Of a stretch of DNA of 64,000 bases, positions 53,547 to 62,319 are shown piece by piece (the stretch's first letter is position 1; each line of letters begins with the position of its first letter). The position numbers were made by a program, and so were the translations under genes. The notes beneath the pieces were generated by a model that saw nothing but the letters and a program-made list of their open reading frames with translations, was not told the DNA's origin and made no database searches. Origin of the DNA: Mycolicibacterium flavescens (GTDB taxonomy: Bacteria > Actinomycetota > Actinomycetes > Mycobacteriales > Mycobacteriaceae); contig NZ_MIHA01000009.1 of NCBI RefSeq assembly GCF_001722335.1, positions 62,001 to 126,000 of the forward strand. The letters are read 5' to 3'.

Positions 53547-54146
53547 CTATTTCGAGGTCTCGATGCTCGACATCACCAATTGGAGATACGGGCGGTAGAG
53601 GTCTTCGCCGTCCAGATGACTGTCCAGGGTGATCCCCTCGTTCGCGGCCAGAATCACTCGAGCCAGGGTGTCGGCCTCCATCGTGAGCGTTCCACCGATC
53701 CGAGCGACGTTCTTGCTGATGAACTCGCCGAGTGCGCGGATCGTCTCGAGGCGCTGAGCGGCGACGCGTTTTCTGGCATCGGGGTTGCGCAGCAGGAACA
53801 GCTTCAGCTCCAAACCCAGTGCCGCCCGGTCCGTTCCGCTGCTGAGTTGACGCCACCGGCTGGCCAGCTCGTCGATATCGACGTCGTCGAGGCGGTGGAA
53901 CGACATCATCACCTCGATGAACCCGTCGAGGAAGCGCTGCCGCTGACGGTCCACGACCTCCAGGAACAGGTTCTCCTTGGCGCCGAACTGCGAGTAGATG
54001 GCACCGCGAGTGAATCCGGCGGCATCGGCGATCTCCTCCAGCGCAGCGCCGGTCAGCCCCTTACGCGCGAAGACCTCCTCCGCGGCGTCCAACAGAATCT
54101 GTCGGGTGTGCTCGGTACGCCGCTCTTTCGTCCACCGCTCGGCCAT
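53547..54146 (-). CDS. TetR-family regulator of the Rieske operon
   Basis: 199 aa. HTH: RTEHTRQILLDAAEEVFARKG, ALEEIADAAGFTRGAIYSQFGAKENLF. The C-terminal helical domain gives no ligand clue. ATG 54146, 4 bp after a 65-aa gene with which it is co-transcribed, and divergent from the Rieske oxygenase operon across paired operator-like repeats. It is probably that operon's repressor. Confidence 0.87.
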   Translation of the reverse strand: MAERWTKERRTEHTRQILLDAAEEVFARKGLTGAALEEIADAAGFTRGAIYSQFGAKENLFLEVVDRQRQRFLDGFIEVMMSFHRLDDVDIDELASRWRQLSSGTDRAALGLELKLFLLRNPDARKRVAAQRLETIRALGEFISKNVARIGGTLTMEADTLARVILAANEGITLDSHLDGEDLYRPYLQLVMSSIETSK

Positions 54147-54150
54147 GGGC

Positions 54151-54348
54151 TCATCCTCCCACCAGATTGGGCGACGGTGAGCGGTCCTCAGACTCGATGA
54201 CGCGGATCTGCGAGCCGAACATCAGGTCGGCGTGGAGGTCGACGACGACGCGCCATCCCGCACGAACGCGGTCGAACATCAGCCCGCCGGCGTAACGCAC
54301 CGCCTCGGCGACGGTGGCGCTGGCCACGTCGAGTCGGTAGTTGCTCAC
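54151..54348 (-). CDS. 65-aa protein upstream of the TetR gene
   Basis: Short gene from GTG 54348, which has a full AGGAGG 6 bp upstream, the strongest start signal in this area; the frame is open further to 54531 but without such a signal. Sequence: VSNYRLDVASATVAEAVRYAGGLMFDRVRAG, then WRVVVDLHADLMFGSQIRVIE. It looks compact and soluble with an alpha-beta pattern, no signal peptide and no Cys. The family is not recognised. Co-transcribed with the TetR gene, so it may act with that regulator or with the divergent catabolic operon. Confidence 0.65.
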   Translation of the reverse strand: MSNYRLDVASATVAEAVRYAGGLMFDRVRAGWRVVVDLHADLMFGSQIRVIESEDRSPSPNLVGG

Positions 54349-54393
54349 GTATGGCCTCCTCAGGCACTGGAGAATGTGACCCCGACCGCCTTT

Positions 54394-54426
54394 ATACATA
54401 GTTGTATCTACAATACGTCTGTGTAT
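54394..54426. promoter_or_regulatory. Paired operators between the TetR and Rieske operons
   Basis: ATACATAGTTGTAT (54394-54407) and ATACGTCTGTGTAT (54413-54426) are each near-palindromic (ATAC...GTAT) and together form a larger inverted repeat, offset by 19 bp. This fits two TetR dimers on a divergent promoter. Confidence 0.6.
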
Positions 54427-54521
54427 ATGGTGAGTCACGTCACACGCGGCGGATGCTCGGATCCATCCCACAGCCAAGACAGCGCCCCGCGTGCTCTCGC
54501 CGACTGAGGAGGACTGCCTTG

Positions 54522-55886
54522 ATGCCAGCAACGCGACCAGGAGAATGGCTCGACCCGGACTCCGGGCTTGGACTCGGACTGGAAGACATCCAGCCGGACA
54601 CGTTCAACACGACGATCCGAACCGACCGCTACACCTGTCCCGATTACGCTGCGCGTGAGAGGGAAGCGATCTGGACGCGGACGTGGCAGATCGCGGGCCG
54701 TGTCGAGGACCTGCCGAAGCCCGGTGACTGGAAGAAGTACGAGATCCTCGATCAGTCCTTCATCATCGTGCGCGGAAAAGACGAGAAGCTGCGGGGTTTC
54801 GTCAACGCGTGCCGACACCGCGGCAACGCGCTGTGCGTCACCGAGACCGGAAATGCCAAGCGCGGGTTCCTGTGCCAGTACCACCTCTGGTCGTACGACC
54901 TCGACGGCAGGCTCAAGGGGATGCTGCGCGAGAACCTCGCCGGGCCGATCGACAAAACCGAGAACTCGCTGCTCGCGGTATCGGTCGACACCTTCGCCGG
55001 CTTCATCTTCCTCAACCCCGATCCCGAGGCCCAACCGCTGCGGGAGTACCTGGGTGAAGACGTGGTCACATTGCTCGAGCCCTACAACATCGACAAGTTC
55101 ACCACCGTCATGGACGTCACCGAGGCCATCGAGTGCAACTGGAAGGTCGTCATGGACGCCTTCGAGGAGGGCTACCACATCAACGGCATCCATCCCCAGT
55201 TGTTGCAGGTGCTGCACATCAATCCCAGGACGGCGCGTTACCGGTTCTTCGAAAACCACAGTGTCGCAATGGCTCCGTTCGAGGTCACGGGCGCCAGTGC
55301 ACAGGAACAGGTCGAAGGAATGCTGGCGTTGCCGGAGACCTTCCCGGGGACCGTCGCGGTGATCCCGCGGTTCCAAGAACTCCTCGCGCCCTATCAGGAC
55401 GAGGACGGAAAGGTCACGTTCCCCGACGACGTCACCCCTCGCCTGCTGCTGCAACAGGCCACCCGCGAGGTGTTGACCGGCATGGGTCTCGACGTCAGCG
55501 GTCTGACTGACAGCCAGATGGTCGACAACCAGGGCTGGGTACTGTTCCCCAACTACTTCATGACCGTCCGTGCCGGCGAATGCCACGTGATCATGTCGAG
55601 ACCGCATCCCGACGGCGACCCCAACCGCTGCATCTGGCATGTGGCCAGCTACATGTACGTGCCGGAAGAGTTCCGCGACGCCGTGCGCGCCGAGGCGATC
55701 GTCGTCGACCCACCCGGCAGCCACAAGTACTTCGAGGCGCTCCAGCAGGACTACGAGCAGATGCCGCGCCAGCAGAAGGGGCTGCGCAACGACCGCCTCG
55801 ACCACATGTCGCTGGTGAAGGAGGAAGTCGTTATCGCGCACTTCCATTCGGTGATCGACCGCTACATGGGCGGGGTGAAGGCATGA
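54522..55886 (+). CDS. Rieske non-heme iron oxygenase, alpha subunit
   Basis: 454 aa from ATG 54522 (GAGGAGG about 9-16 bp upstream). Rieske cluster: C97-x-H99 (ACRHRGN) and C118-x2-H121 (CQYHLW). Mononuclear iron site: D212, H219 and H224 in DAFEEGYHINGIHP. It is the size of aromatic-ring hydroxylating oxygenase alpha chains and would insert one or two oxygen atoms into an aromatic or alicyclic substrate. Overlaps the next gene in ATGA. No ferredoxin or reductase gene is nearby, so electrons must come from elsewhere. Confidence 0.88.
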   Translation: MPATRPGEWLDPDSGLGLGLEDIQPDTFNTTIRTDRYTCPDYAAREREAIWTRTWQIAGRVEDLPKPGDWKKYEILDQSFIIVRGKDEKLRGFVNACRHRGNALCVTETGNAKRGFLCQYHLWSYDLDGRLKGMLRENLAGPIDKTENSLLAVSVDTFAGFIFLNPDPEAQPLREYLGEDVVTLLEPYNIDKFTTVMDVTEAIECNWKVVMDAFEEGYHINGIHPQLLQVLHINPRTARYRFFENHSVAMAPFEVTGASAQEQVEGMLALPETFPGTVAVIPRFQELLAPYQDEDGKVTFPDDVTPRLLLQQATREVLTGMGLDVSGLTDSQMVDNQGWVLFPNYFMTVRAGECHVIMSRPHPDGDPNRCIWHVASYMYVPEEFRDAVRAEAIVVDPPGSHKYFEALQQDYEQMPRQQKGLRNDRLDHMSLVKEEVVIAHFHSVIDRYMGGVKA

Positions 55887-56332
55887 CGACGGTTGCAGAT
55901 GTCCTGGCGACAGCGACAGGGCGGACCCGGACCGTACTCGAGTACAGTCAGGTCACCAAGCGACTGGTGGACAGTGCCAAGCAGCCCGGCTTCACCGCCG
56001 AAAGCTGGGCGCCGCTCGGAGACCTGATCGCCATCGACGAGTTCGTCCGTATCGGCCCGTTCAAGGAGGTGATGAACTGGGCCGAATACACGGAATTCCT
56101 GACGAACTGGGCGAAGTCGTCGGACTGGAACTGTTCTTTCCAAAGAATCACCGAGACAACAGATCTGGTGTTCCTGGAACTCGAAGAACATAGCCGCATC
56201 GGCGACTTCAGCAACGTGGTCAACACGCTGTCGGTCTACGAGTTCGACGCCGACCACAAAGTTCGGCGCATCGCCGTCTATCTGCAGATGGAGATGCCCG
56301 GCACCGGCGCGGTGCCGAGCTTCGACGGTTGA
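55883..56332 (+). CDS. SnoaL/NTF2-like protein, possible oxygenase small subunit
   Basis: 149 aa from ATG 55883, overlapping the Rieske stop. Cone-shaped NTF2-like fold predicted from the alternating pattern ESWAPLGDLIAIDEFVRIGPF, TEFLTNWAKSSDWNCSFQRITE, VFLELEEHSRI and VRRIAVYLQMEMPG. Because beta subunits of ring-hydroxylating dioxygenases also have this fold and follow the alpha gene, it could be the beta subunit, though its length is short for one (usually about 160-190). A hydratase or isomerase of the pathway is the alternative. Confidence 0.7.
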   Translation: MTTVADVLATATGRTRTVLEYSQVTKRLVDSAKQPGFTAESWAPLGDLIAIDEFVRIGPFKEVMNWAEYTEFLTNWAKSSDWNCSFQRITETTDLVFLELEEHSRIGDFSNVVNTLSVYEFDADHKVRRIAVYLQMEMPGTGAVPSFDG

Positions 56333-56350
56333 GCGGAGTGACCCGCTGAC

Positions 56351-57106
56351 ATGCCGTTCGAAGACACCACCGCCATCGTCACAGGCGGAGCCGCGGGCCT
56401 CGGCCTGGCCATCACCGAGGCGCTCGCTGCGCGCGGCGCGAAGGTCGCGATATTCGACATCACCGCCGATGAGATCGCGACACAAGTCGATCGCCTGCGC
56501 GGCGAAGGTGCGAAAGTCGCCGGCTATGTCGTCGACGTGTCCAACCGCGCCGCGGTGGAAGACGCCGTCGCGCAGGTCCGCGCCGACCTCGGCCCCGTGC
56601 TGATCCTGATCAACAACGCGGGCATCGAGCAATTCGGCAAGTTCGCCGAGATCACCGACGAGCAATGGGACCGGGTGATGGCGGTGAACCTGCGCGGGCC
56701 GTTCATCTGCGCCCAGGTGGTGCTGCCCGACATGCTCGAGGCGCAGTGGGGACGCATCGTCAACATCTCCTCCTCGAGCGCCCAGGGCGGGCAGTCCCGG
56801 ATGGCTGCCTACGTCAGTTCCAACGCCGGGGTGATCGGGTTCACCAAGAGCCTCGCATTGGAACTCGGACCGAAAGGGATCACGGTCAACACGATTCCGC
56901 CCGGCATGGTGGTCACCCCGATGCTCGAGAAGGCAATCGCCGAAGGCCGGTTCACCGCATCTTTGGAGCATTTCGCCAAGATCACGCCGGTCCGGCGAGC
57001 CGGTAGACCCGAGGACATCGCCAATGCGGCGATCTTCCTGTGCCAGGACGAATCCTCCTACATCACCGGTCAGATCATCCCTGTCAACGGAGGGCGGCGC
57101 ACGTGA
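56351..57106 (+). CDS. SDR-family dehydrogenase lacking the catalytic lysine
   Basis: 251 aa. Nucleotide motif TGGAAGLGLA at residue 12, NNAG (about 89-92), SSSS before the active site and the Tyr in AAYVSSNAGVIGFTKS. The catalytic motif is YxxxN: codon AAC at 56822-56824 replaces the near-universal Lys. The rest, including the C-terminal PGMVVTPM and GQIIPVNGG, is normal. In the pathway it would oxidise or reduce a hydroxyl/ketone after oxygenation; with Asn at this site activity may be altered or lost. Overlaps the CMD-family gene by 4 bp. Confidence 0.85.
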   Translation: MPFEDTTAIVTGGAAGLGLAITEALAARGAKVAIFDITADEIATQVDRLRGEGAKVAGYVVDVSNRAAVEDAVAQVRADLGPVLILINNAGIEQFGKFAEITDEQWDRVMAVNLRGPFICAQVVLPDMLEAQWGRIVNISSSSAQGGQSRMAAYVSSNAGVIGFTKSLALELGPKGITVNTIPPGMVVTPMLEKAIAEGRFTASLEHFAKITPVRRAGRPEDIANAAIFLCQDESSYITGQIIPVNGGRRT

Positions 57107-57726
57107 GTGGCTCCGATGGCTCGCTCCTTGCACCGCTGACGGCCGGCGAATGGGGAGACGACGAGTACGCCGCGTTCGGTGCGTTGATGGCCCTGCCGGG
57201 CGAGAAGGTGCCGCGCGCCGGTTCCGGTCATGCCGCCGACCCACTCAAGTTCGACATCATCGGGCTGCTCGCACGCCACCCGAAGATGGCCCGGCGGTTC
57301 CTGACCTTCAACGGTTGGCTGCTCCAGCGCGGCGAGCTGCCGCTGCGCCTGCGGGAACTGGCGGTACTGCGGGTGGCGATCACCCGGCGGTCCGCATTCT
57401 TCTGGGGTGAGCATTTCAAGGTCGCGACGGAAGGCGGGGTGCCCGAGGAAGACATCGCACGCCTCGCCAAGGGCAACGACGGTTTCGTCGGTGTCGACCG
57501 GTTGGTGCTCGACGCCACCGACGAATTGATCCGTCACGGCCGCGCCGAGGAATCGACCTGGCGACGCCTCACCGAGGAACTCGGCACACATCAGGCGATG
57601 GAGCTGATCTTCGTCGTCGGCACCTACGCGATGCTGGCGATGGCGTTCGACACCTGGCGTCTGGCCCCGCCCGCAGGCAGTGCGCCTCTGCCCGCCCCAC
57701 CCGCAACTAACACGGTTCCGCTGTAG
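57103..57726 (+). CDS. Carboxymuconolactone-decarboxylase-family protein
   Basis: 207 aa from GTG 57103 overlapping the SDR stop. CMD/AhpD fold: GLLARHPKMARRFLTFNGWLL, LPLRLRELAVLRVAITRRSAFFWGEHFKVATEGG. The family usually has a Cys or CxxC in the RRS..W..H region for AhpD-type peroxide chemistry; none is present, so an enzyme of the decarboxylase or unassigned branch is likelier. Last gene of the Rieske operon. Its end is 109 bp before the catalase gene. Confidence 0.78.
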   Translation: MSGSDGSLLAPLTAGEWGDDEYAAFGALMALPGEKVPRAGSGHAADPLKFDIIGLLARHPKMARRFLTFNGWLLQRGELPLRLRELAVLRVAITRRSAFFWGEHFKVATEGGVPEEDIARLAKGNDGFVGVDRLVLDATDELIRHGRAEESTWRRLTEELGTHQAMELIFVVGTYAMLAMAFDTWRLAPPAGSAPLPAPPATNTVPL

Positions 57727-57744
57727 TCGCCGCGTTCGGAAAAC

Positions 57745-57769
57745 GTTTCAATCGGCTCCGCATGGGAAA
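57745..57769 (+). promoter_or_regulatory. Weak SigF-like promoter before the catalase gene
   Basis: GTTT, 15 bp, GGGAAA resembles the mycobacterial SigF consensus GTTT-N15-17-GGGTAT. Catalase and CsbD proteins are typical general-stress genes, so this fits, but the -10 has two mismatches. Confidence 0.3.
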
Positions 57770-57835
57770 CCAGCCGCCCCGAGTAGGCCTGCCGTCGATG
57801 GCGGCATTGGAACAGTCGGGGATAGGGAGATTTTC

Positions 57836-60106
57836 ATGGCGGATGACCGCGCACCCAAGGAAGCCGTTAAGGGCATGGTCGAGGAGGCCAAGGGCAAGGC
57901 CAAGGAGGCCGCCGGGACCCTGATCGGCAATGAAGAGCTCAAACGCCAGGGCCAGGCCGAACAGCACAATCCGTCCTACATTCCGGGTGCGCCCGGCCCG
58001 GAGGCGCCGTCACTCGACGAGCCGACGGCTCCGCGCGACCCGCTGCCGCCGAAGGCCGATCAGGTCGCGCCGAAACTGCGCACGGCCACCGGCACTCCCG
58101 CCGAGGGACCGATGACCGCCCGCGGACAGCAGGGCGCGTACCTCACCACCGCGCAAGGTGCGAGGCTGTACGACACCGATCACTCCCTGAAAGCCGGCGA
58201 GCGCGGGCCGACCCTGCTGCAGGACCACCACCTTCGCGAGAAGATCACGCACTTCGACCACGAACGCATCCCGGAGCGGGTGGTGCACGCCCGCGGCGCC
58301 GGCGCGCACGGCGTGTTCCGCGGCAACGGTGCCGCCGAGAAGATCTGCAAGGCACAGTTTTTGAAGTCCGGCGAGGAAACCGAGGTCTTCGTCCGTTTCT
58401 CGACGGTGCTCGGCAACCGCGGATCCGCCGACACGGTGCGCGACACCCGCGGGTTCGCGACCAAGTTCTACACGCAGGAAGGCACCTTCGACCTCGTCGG
58501 CAACAACATTCCGGTGTTCTTCATCCAGGACGGAATCAAGTTCCCCGACGTCGTGCACGCCGCCAAGCCGCATCCGGACCGCGAGATCCCGCAGGCCCAA
58601 AGCGCACACGACACCTTCTGGGACTTCGTGTCGCTGCACACCGAAGCCCAGGCGCACACCATGTGGAACATGTCCGACCGGGGGATTCCACGGTCGTACC
58701 GGATGATTGAGGGCTTCGGCGTGCACACGTTCCGGCTCGTCGGGCCGGACGGATCGACGTCGCTGGTGAAGTTCCACTGGAAGCCGCGACTCGGCGTGCA
58801 TTCGCAGGTCTGGGAAGAAGCGCAGATCACCGGCGGGGTCGATCCCGACTTCCATCGCCGCGACCTCGCGGACGCGATCGAGAAGGGCGTCTACCCCGAG
58901 TGGGACCTCGGTGTGCAGGTCTTCCCGGACACCCCGGAGCAGATGTTCGAGGGCATCGACCTGCTCGACCCCACGAAGATCGTGCCGGAGGAACTGGCCC
59001 CGGTGGAGGTCATCGGAACGATGCAACTCAACCGCAACGTGACGAACTTCTTCGCCGAGACCGAGCAGGTCGCCTTCCATCCCGGCCACCTGGTGCCCGG
59101 TATCGACATCACCGACGACCCGCTGCTGCAGGCGCGGCTGTTCTCGTACCTCGACACGCAGATCACCCGGCTGGCGGGTCCGAACTTCAGCCACATCCCG
59201 ATCAACCGGCCGCACGCTCCGGTCAACGACATGTTCCGCGACGGGTACCACCAGTCCGGTGTGCATCCCGGCGTGGCGCCGTACAAGCCGAATTCCCTAG
59301 ACGGCGGTTGCCCGTTCCTCGCCGGCGCGGACACCGGCGCGTTCATCGAGGTGCCCACCGTCGTTCCCGAATCGACGAAACGCCGCGACGCACCGGCCAC
59401 CTACGACGACCACTTCAGCCAGGTGACCTTGTTCTACCGCAGCCTGAGCGCGGCCGAACAGGAACACGTCGCCGAGGCGTACACGTTCGAACTCGGCAAG
59501 TGCTACGAGCAGGCGATCAAGGAGCGCCAGCTGGTGGCGCTGGCGAACATCGACCCCGACCTGTGCGCGAAGGTCGCCGAGGGTCTGGGCCTCGAGGCGC
59601 CGGCGCCCACCGTCGTCCCCGCGGACCCGGAGGTCCTCAGTCCCGCCCTGTCGCAGGTCGGACAGGAATGGCCCGTCGAGGGCCGTCAGATCGGCATCCT
59701 GACGGGTCCGGAGTCCGACCTCGCCGGCGTGGCGGCCGCTGTCACGGCGATCGCGAACGCCAAGAACGTGCCGTTCGTGGTCGCCACACACGGCGGCACC
59801 CTCGAGCACGACGGCGGCGCCATCCCGGTGTCGCGCACCTACGCGACCGCCCGTTCGGTGGAGTTCGACGCGATCCTCATCGCGGGGTCGCCGGCGAACG
59901 CCAAGGCGAAGACGATCGTCGACGAGATGTACCGGCACCACAAGGCGATCGCGATGCTGCCCGAGGGAACCGGGCTGGCCGCCGTGGCAGCGGTTCCGAC
60001 CGACGGGCCGGGGCTGTTCTCCGGTGACAGCGCGACGACCCTCGTTCAGTCGCTGCTCGACGCGCTCGGCCAACACCGGGTCTGGGACCGGGTCGTCGCC
60101 GCCTGA
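57836..60106 (+). CDS. katE: Catalase (KatE, large subunit) with N-terminal CsbD domain
   Basis: 756 aa from ATG 57836 (GGGAG upstream). Residues 1-43 form a CsbD-type stress domain (KGMVEEAKGKAKEAAGTLIGN). A Pro-rich linker follows, then a clade-2 catalase: catalytic His151 in RIPERVVHARGAGAHGVF, Asn in VGNNIPVFF (about 223), proximal heme Tyr438 in RLFSYLDTQITRLAG. The C-terminal about 150 residues are the DJ-1/flavodoxin-like domain of HPII-type enzymes (QIGILTGPESDLAG). It destroys H2O2 in the cytoplasm. The in-frame extension to 57680 is not believable. Confidence 0.93.
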   Translation: MADDRAPKEAVKGMVEEAKGKAKEAAGTLIGNEELKRQGQAEQHNPSYIPGAPGPEAPSLDEPTAPRDPLPPKADQVAPKLRTATGTPAEGPMTARGQQGAYLTTAQGARLYDTDHSLKAGERGPTLLQDHHLREKITHFDHERIPERVVHARGAGAHGVFRGNGAAEKICKAQFLKSGEETEVFVRFSTVLGNRGSADTVRDTRGFATKFYTQEGTFDLVGNNIPVFFIQDGIKFPDVVHAAKPHPDREIPQAQSAHDTFWDFVSLHTEAQAHTMWNMSDRGIPRSYRMIEGFGVHTFRLVGPDGSTSLVKFHWKPRLGVHSQVWEEAQITGGVDPDFHRRDLADAIEKGVYPEWDLGVQVFPDTPEQMFEGIDLLDPTKIVPEELAPVEVIGTMQLNRNVTNFFAETEQVAFHPGHLVPGIDITDDPLLQARLFSYLDTQITRLAGPNFSHIPINRPHAPVNDMFRDGYHQSGVHPGVAPYKPNSLDGGCPFLAGADTGAFIEVPTVVPESTKRRDAPATYDDHFSQVTLFYRSLSAAEQEHVAEAYTFELGKCYEQAIKERQLVALANIDPDLCAKVAEGLGLEAPAPTVVPADPEVLSPALSQVGQEWPVEGRQIGILTGPESDLAGVAAAVTAIANAKNVPFVVATHGGTLEHDGGAIPVSRTYATARSVEFDAILIAGSPANAKAKTIVDEMYRHHKAIAMLPEGTGLAAVAAVPTDGPGLFSGDSATTLVQSLLDALGQHRVWDRVVAA

Positions 60107-60134
60107 CGTGCTGTCCTGACGGTCGACGGCGGCG

Positions 60135-60989
60135 TCACCGCACCAGCGTGGCGCCGCCGTCGAGCCGGATCTGCTGGCCGGTCATGAAGCGCGACTCGTC
60201 GGCGAGCAGATACAGCGCGGCGTAGGCCGATTCCCACACCGTGGCGCGGCCCATCTTGAGCTTGACGACCTCGTTGTGCCTCTCCGTCGCCTCATCGGCG
60301 TCAAGCCCGAACAGCGACTGTGAATCCCGGTTGGCCAGCACGGAATTGATCGGTCCGAGCATCAGGGTGTTGACGCGGATACCGAACTCGGCGTACTGCA
60401 CCGCGGCGATCTCGGTGATCTGATTGAGCCCGGACTTGCCCAACGCGTAGGGCATGATGCCGATGTTGAGCCCGATCTCGTTCTTGACGCTGGCGATCGA
60501 CGAGATGTTGACGATGCTCCCGGTCGTGTCGCCGTCGTTCTTCTCCATGCATTGCGCGGCAAAGAGATTGCAGTAGTAGCAGCCGAGCATGTTGACGTTG
60601 ATGCCGTAGTTGAAGTTCTCGACGGTCATCGAGTTCGATTCGAAGTCGAAAGGCGGGTTTGTCGCCACGCTGTAGACCATGCCGTCCACGCGGCCGCTGG
60701 TCGCCATTGCCGTGTCGAAAATGCGTTGGCAGTCGTCTTTTTCGGCGACGTTCGCCTCGACGGCGTACGCGCTGCCGCCCTCGGCGCTGATCATCTCGAC
60801 GGTCTCCTTGACCGCCGCGACGTTCACGTCGACCGCCACTACCTGCGCGCCGTGACGGGCGGCCAGGATCGAGATGGCCCGCCCGTTGCCCAGACCGGGG
60901 CCGGGACTCTGACCCGCGCCGACCACGACCACGACCTTGCCGGACAGGTCGAAAGCCTTGCGGTCTTTGCGGTCGAAGTCAGTGGACAT
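60135..60989 (-). CDS. SDR-family oxidoreductase
   Basis: 284 aa. Motif VVVGAGQSPGPGLGNGRAIS at residue 22 is an extended glycine-rich loop. The catalytic Tyr and Lys are in MPYALGKSGLNQITEI, with Ser in ISSIAS. The last segment, GQQIRLDGGATLV, is typical. The insertion in the coenzyme loop resembles SDRs of steroid or mycofactocin-linked pathways, but I cannot assign a substrate. It is the downstream gene of the P450 operon (45 bp from the P450 stop). Confidence 0.82.
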   Translation of the reverse strand: MSTDFDRKDRKAFDLSGKVVVVVGAGQSPGPGLGNGRAISILAARHGAQVVAVDVNVAAVKETVEMISAEGGSAYAVEANVAEKDDCQRIFDTAMATSGRVDGMVYSVATNPPFDFESNSMTVENFNYGINVNMLGCYYCNLFAAQCMEKNDGDTTGSIVNISSIASVKNEIGLNIGIMPYALGKSGLNQITEIAAVQYAEFGIRVNTLMLGPINSVLANRDSQSLFGLDADEATERHNEVVKLKMGRATVWESAYAALYLLADESRFMTGQQIRLDGGATLVR

Positions 60990-61034
60990 GGTTCTCCTCG
61001 AGTTTGTGAACGGTAGTTGCGGCGAAGCTCTTCA

Positions 61035-62306
61035 TCACTGTGTCCGCACGTGCAGGTCGACCAGGCCGCGCAGAATGTAGGTCGGCACATAGGTGTAGCG
61101 CCGGTCGCCTGCCGGACCGTGCGCGGCGTCGTCGATCCCGATGCCGGTGGTGCGTTCGAGCAGCCGCTCGAGAAGCACCCGCCCCTCGGCGCGGGCCAAG
61201 GGGGCGCCGATGCAGCTGTGCACGCCGCGCCCGAATCCGATGTGGCGCCGCGCATTCGGTCGGGCCGGATCGAACGAGTCGGGGTTCTCGAACTGGCGCG
61301 GGTCGCGGTTGGCCGCGCCGTAGTGAACCATCAGCGTGGTGCCCGCGGGGACGTGCACGCCGCCGACCGTGGAATCGGCACACGCGAGCCGGAAGTCGCC
61401 TTTGATCGGGCTCTCGAACCGCAGCGCCTCTTCGATGAAGTTGGGCAGGGCATCGGATGCGTCGCGCAGCCGCGCCTGCAGCTGCTGGTCCTCGCCGAGC
61501 AGTTGAACGGCGGTGGACAGCAGCCGCACCGTGGTCTCCTGGCCCGCCGAGAAGAGGTTGGCCGCCACGCGAACGACATCGATGACCTCGGGGGTCGAGC
61601 CGTCCGGGAACGTCGCCAGCGCCATCTCGGTCATCACGTCATCGCGCGGGGTTTCGCGCCGGTCCCCGATGTAGTCGGTGAAGCGCGCGTACAGAAACTC
61701 CAGCGGAGAGTGCGCCACGGTGGCGTCGTCACCCGTATTGCCCAGTGCCACATCGCCTGTCAGTTGCGCGGTCAGTTCGTCGTGGTCCTCTTCGGGCACA
61801 CCCAACAGGTCGGCGATGACCAGCAGTGCGAACGGGCTGGCGACTGCGCCGATGAACTCTCCACCGCCGCCGGCCAGGAACGGGTCGAGGACCCGGTCGG
61901 CCAGCCGCCACATGAAGTCCTCATTCTCTTTGAGCCGCTTGGGCGTGATCAGGCGGGAGAGCAGCGAGCGGTGCGCGGTGTGCTTGGGAGGGTCGAACGA
62001 CGGGAGTTGGTCGCTGAACGGCAGCGCGTCGCGGTGCTCGTCGATCAGCGCCCGCACGCGGGCTTCGTCGAGACCTTCGAGCGCGACCGGGAACTCGGCC
62101 AGGAAGCCGGTCGTGGAGGTGCACGAGGAGTACGTGTCGGGATCGCCGACGACGGTGAGAACCTCGTCGTAACCGGTGACGACCATGACGCCGTGTACGG
62201 GTTCGCGCAGCACCGGGCTGGTCTCGCGCATACGGCGGAGCACCGGGTACGGGTCGGCGACCAACGCGTCGGGGTGAAAGAAGTCGAGCGCATCCAGGGT
62301 CGTCAC
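61035..62306 (-). CDS. Cytochrome P450
   Basis: 423 aa from GTG 62306 (GGAAGGA 6 bp upstream). I-helix AGQETT, K-helix ExxR in EEALRFES, heme loop FGRGVHSCIGAPLAR. A soluble bacterial class I P450; it would oxidise a hydrophobic substrate such as a terpenoid, fatty acid or steroid with electrons from a ferredoxin system not present here. Operon with the SDR downstream; divergent from a TetR gene across operator repeats. Confidence 0.92.
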   Translation of the reverse strand: MTTLDALDFFHPDALVADPYPVLRRMRETSPVLREPVHGVMVVTGYDEVLTVVGDPDTYSSCTSTTGFLAEFPVALEGLDEARVRALIDEHRDALPFSDQLPSFDPPKHTAHRSLLSRLITPKRLKENEDFMWRLADRVLDPFLAGGGGEFIGAVASPFALLVIADLLGVPEEDHDELTAQLTGDVALGNTGDDATVAHSPLEFLYARFTDYIGDRRETPRDDVMTEMALATFPDGSTPEVIDVVRVAANLFSAGQETTVRLLSTAVQLLGEDQQLQARLRDASDALPNFIEEALRFESPIKGDFRLACADSTVGGVHVPAGTTLMVHYGAANRDPRQFENPDSFDPARPNARRHIGFGRGVHSCIGAPLARAEGRVLLERLLERTTGIGIDDAAHGPAGDRRYTYVPTYILRGLVDLHVRTQ

Positions 62307-62319
62307 AGCAGTCCTTCCA

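Noticed and set aside
55862..57244. Minus-strand open frame (460 codons) opposite the SDR and CMD genes
   Set aside because: Antisense shadow; the coupled plus-strand genes explain the region.
57680..57835. Extension of the catalase gene upstream
   Set aside because: It would overlap the previous gene and adds an Arg/Pro-rich stretch; ATG 57836 has a ribosome site.
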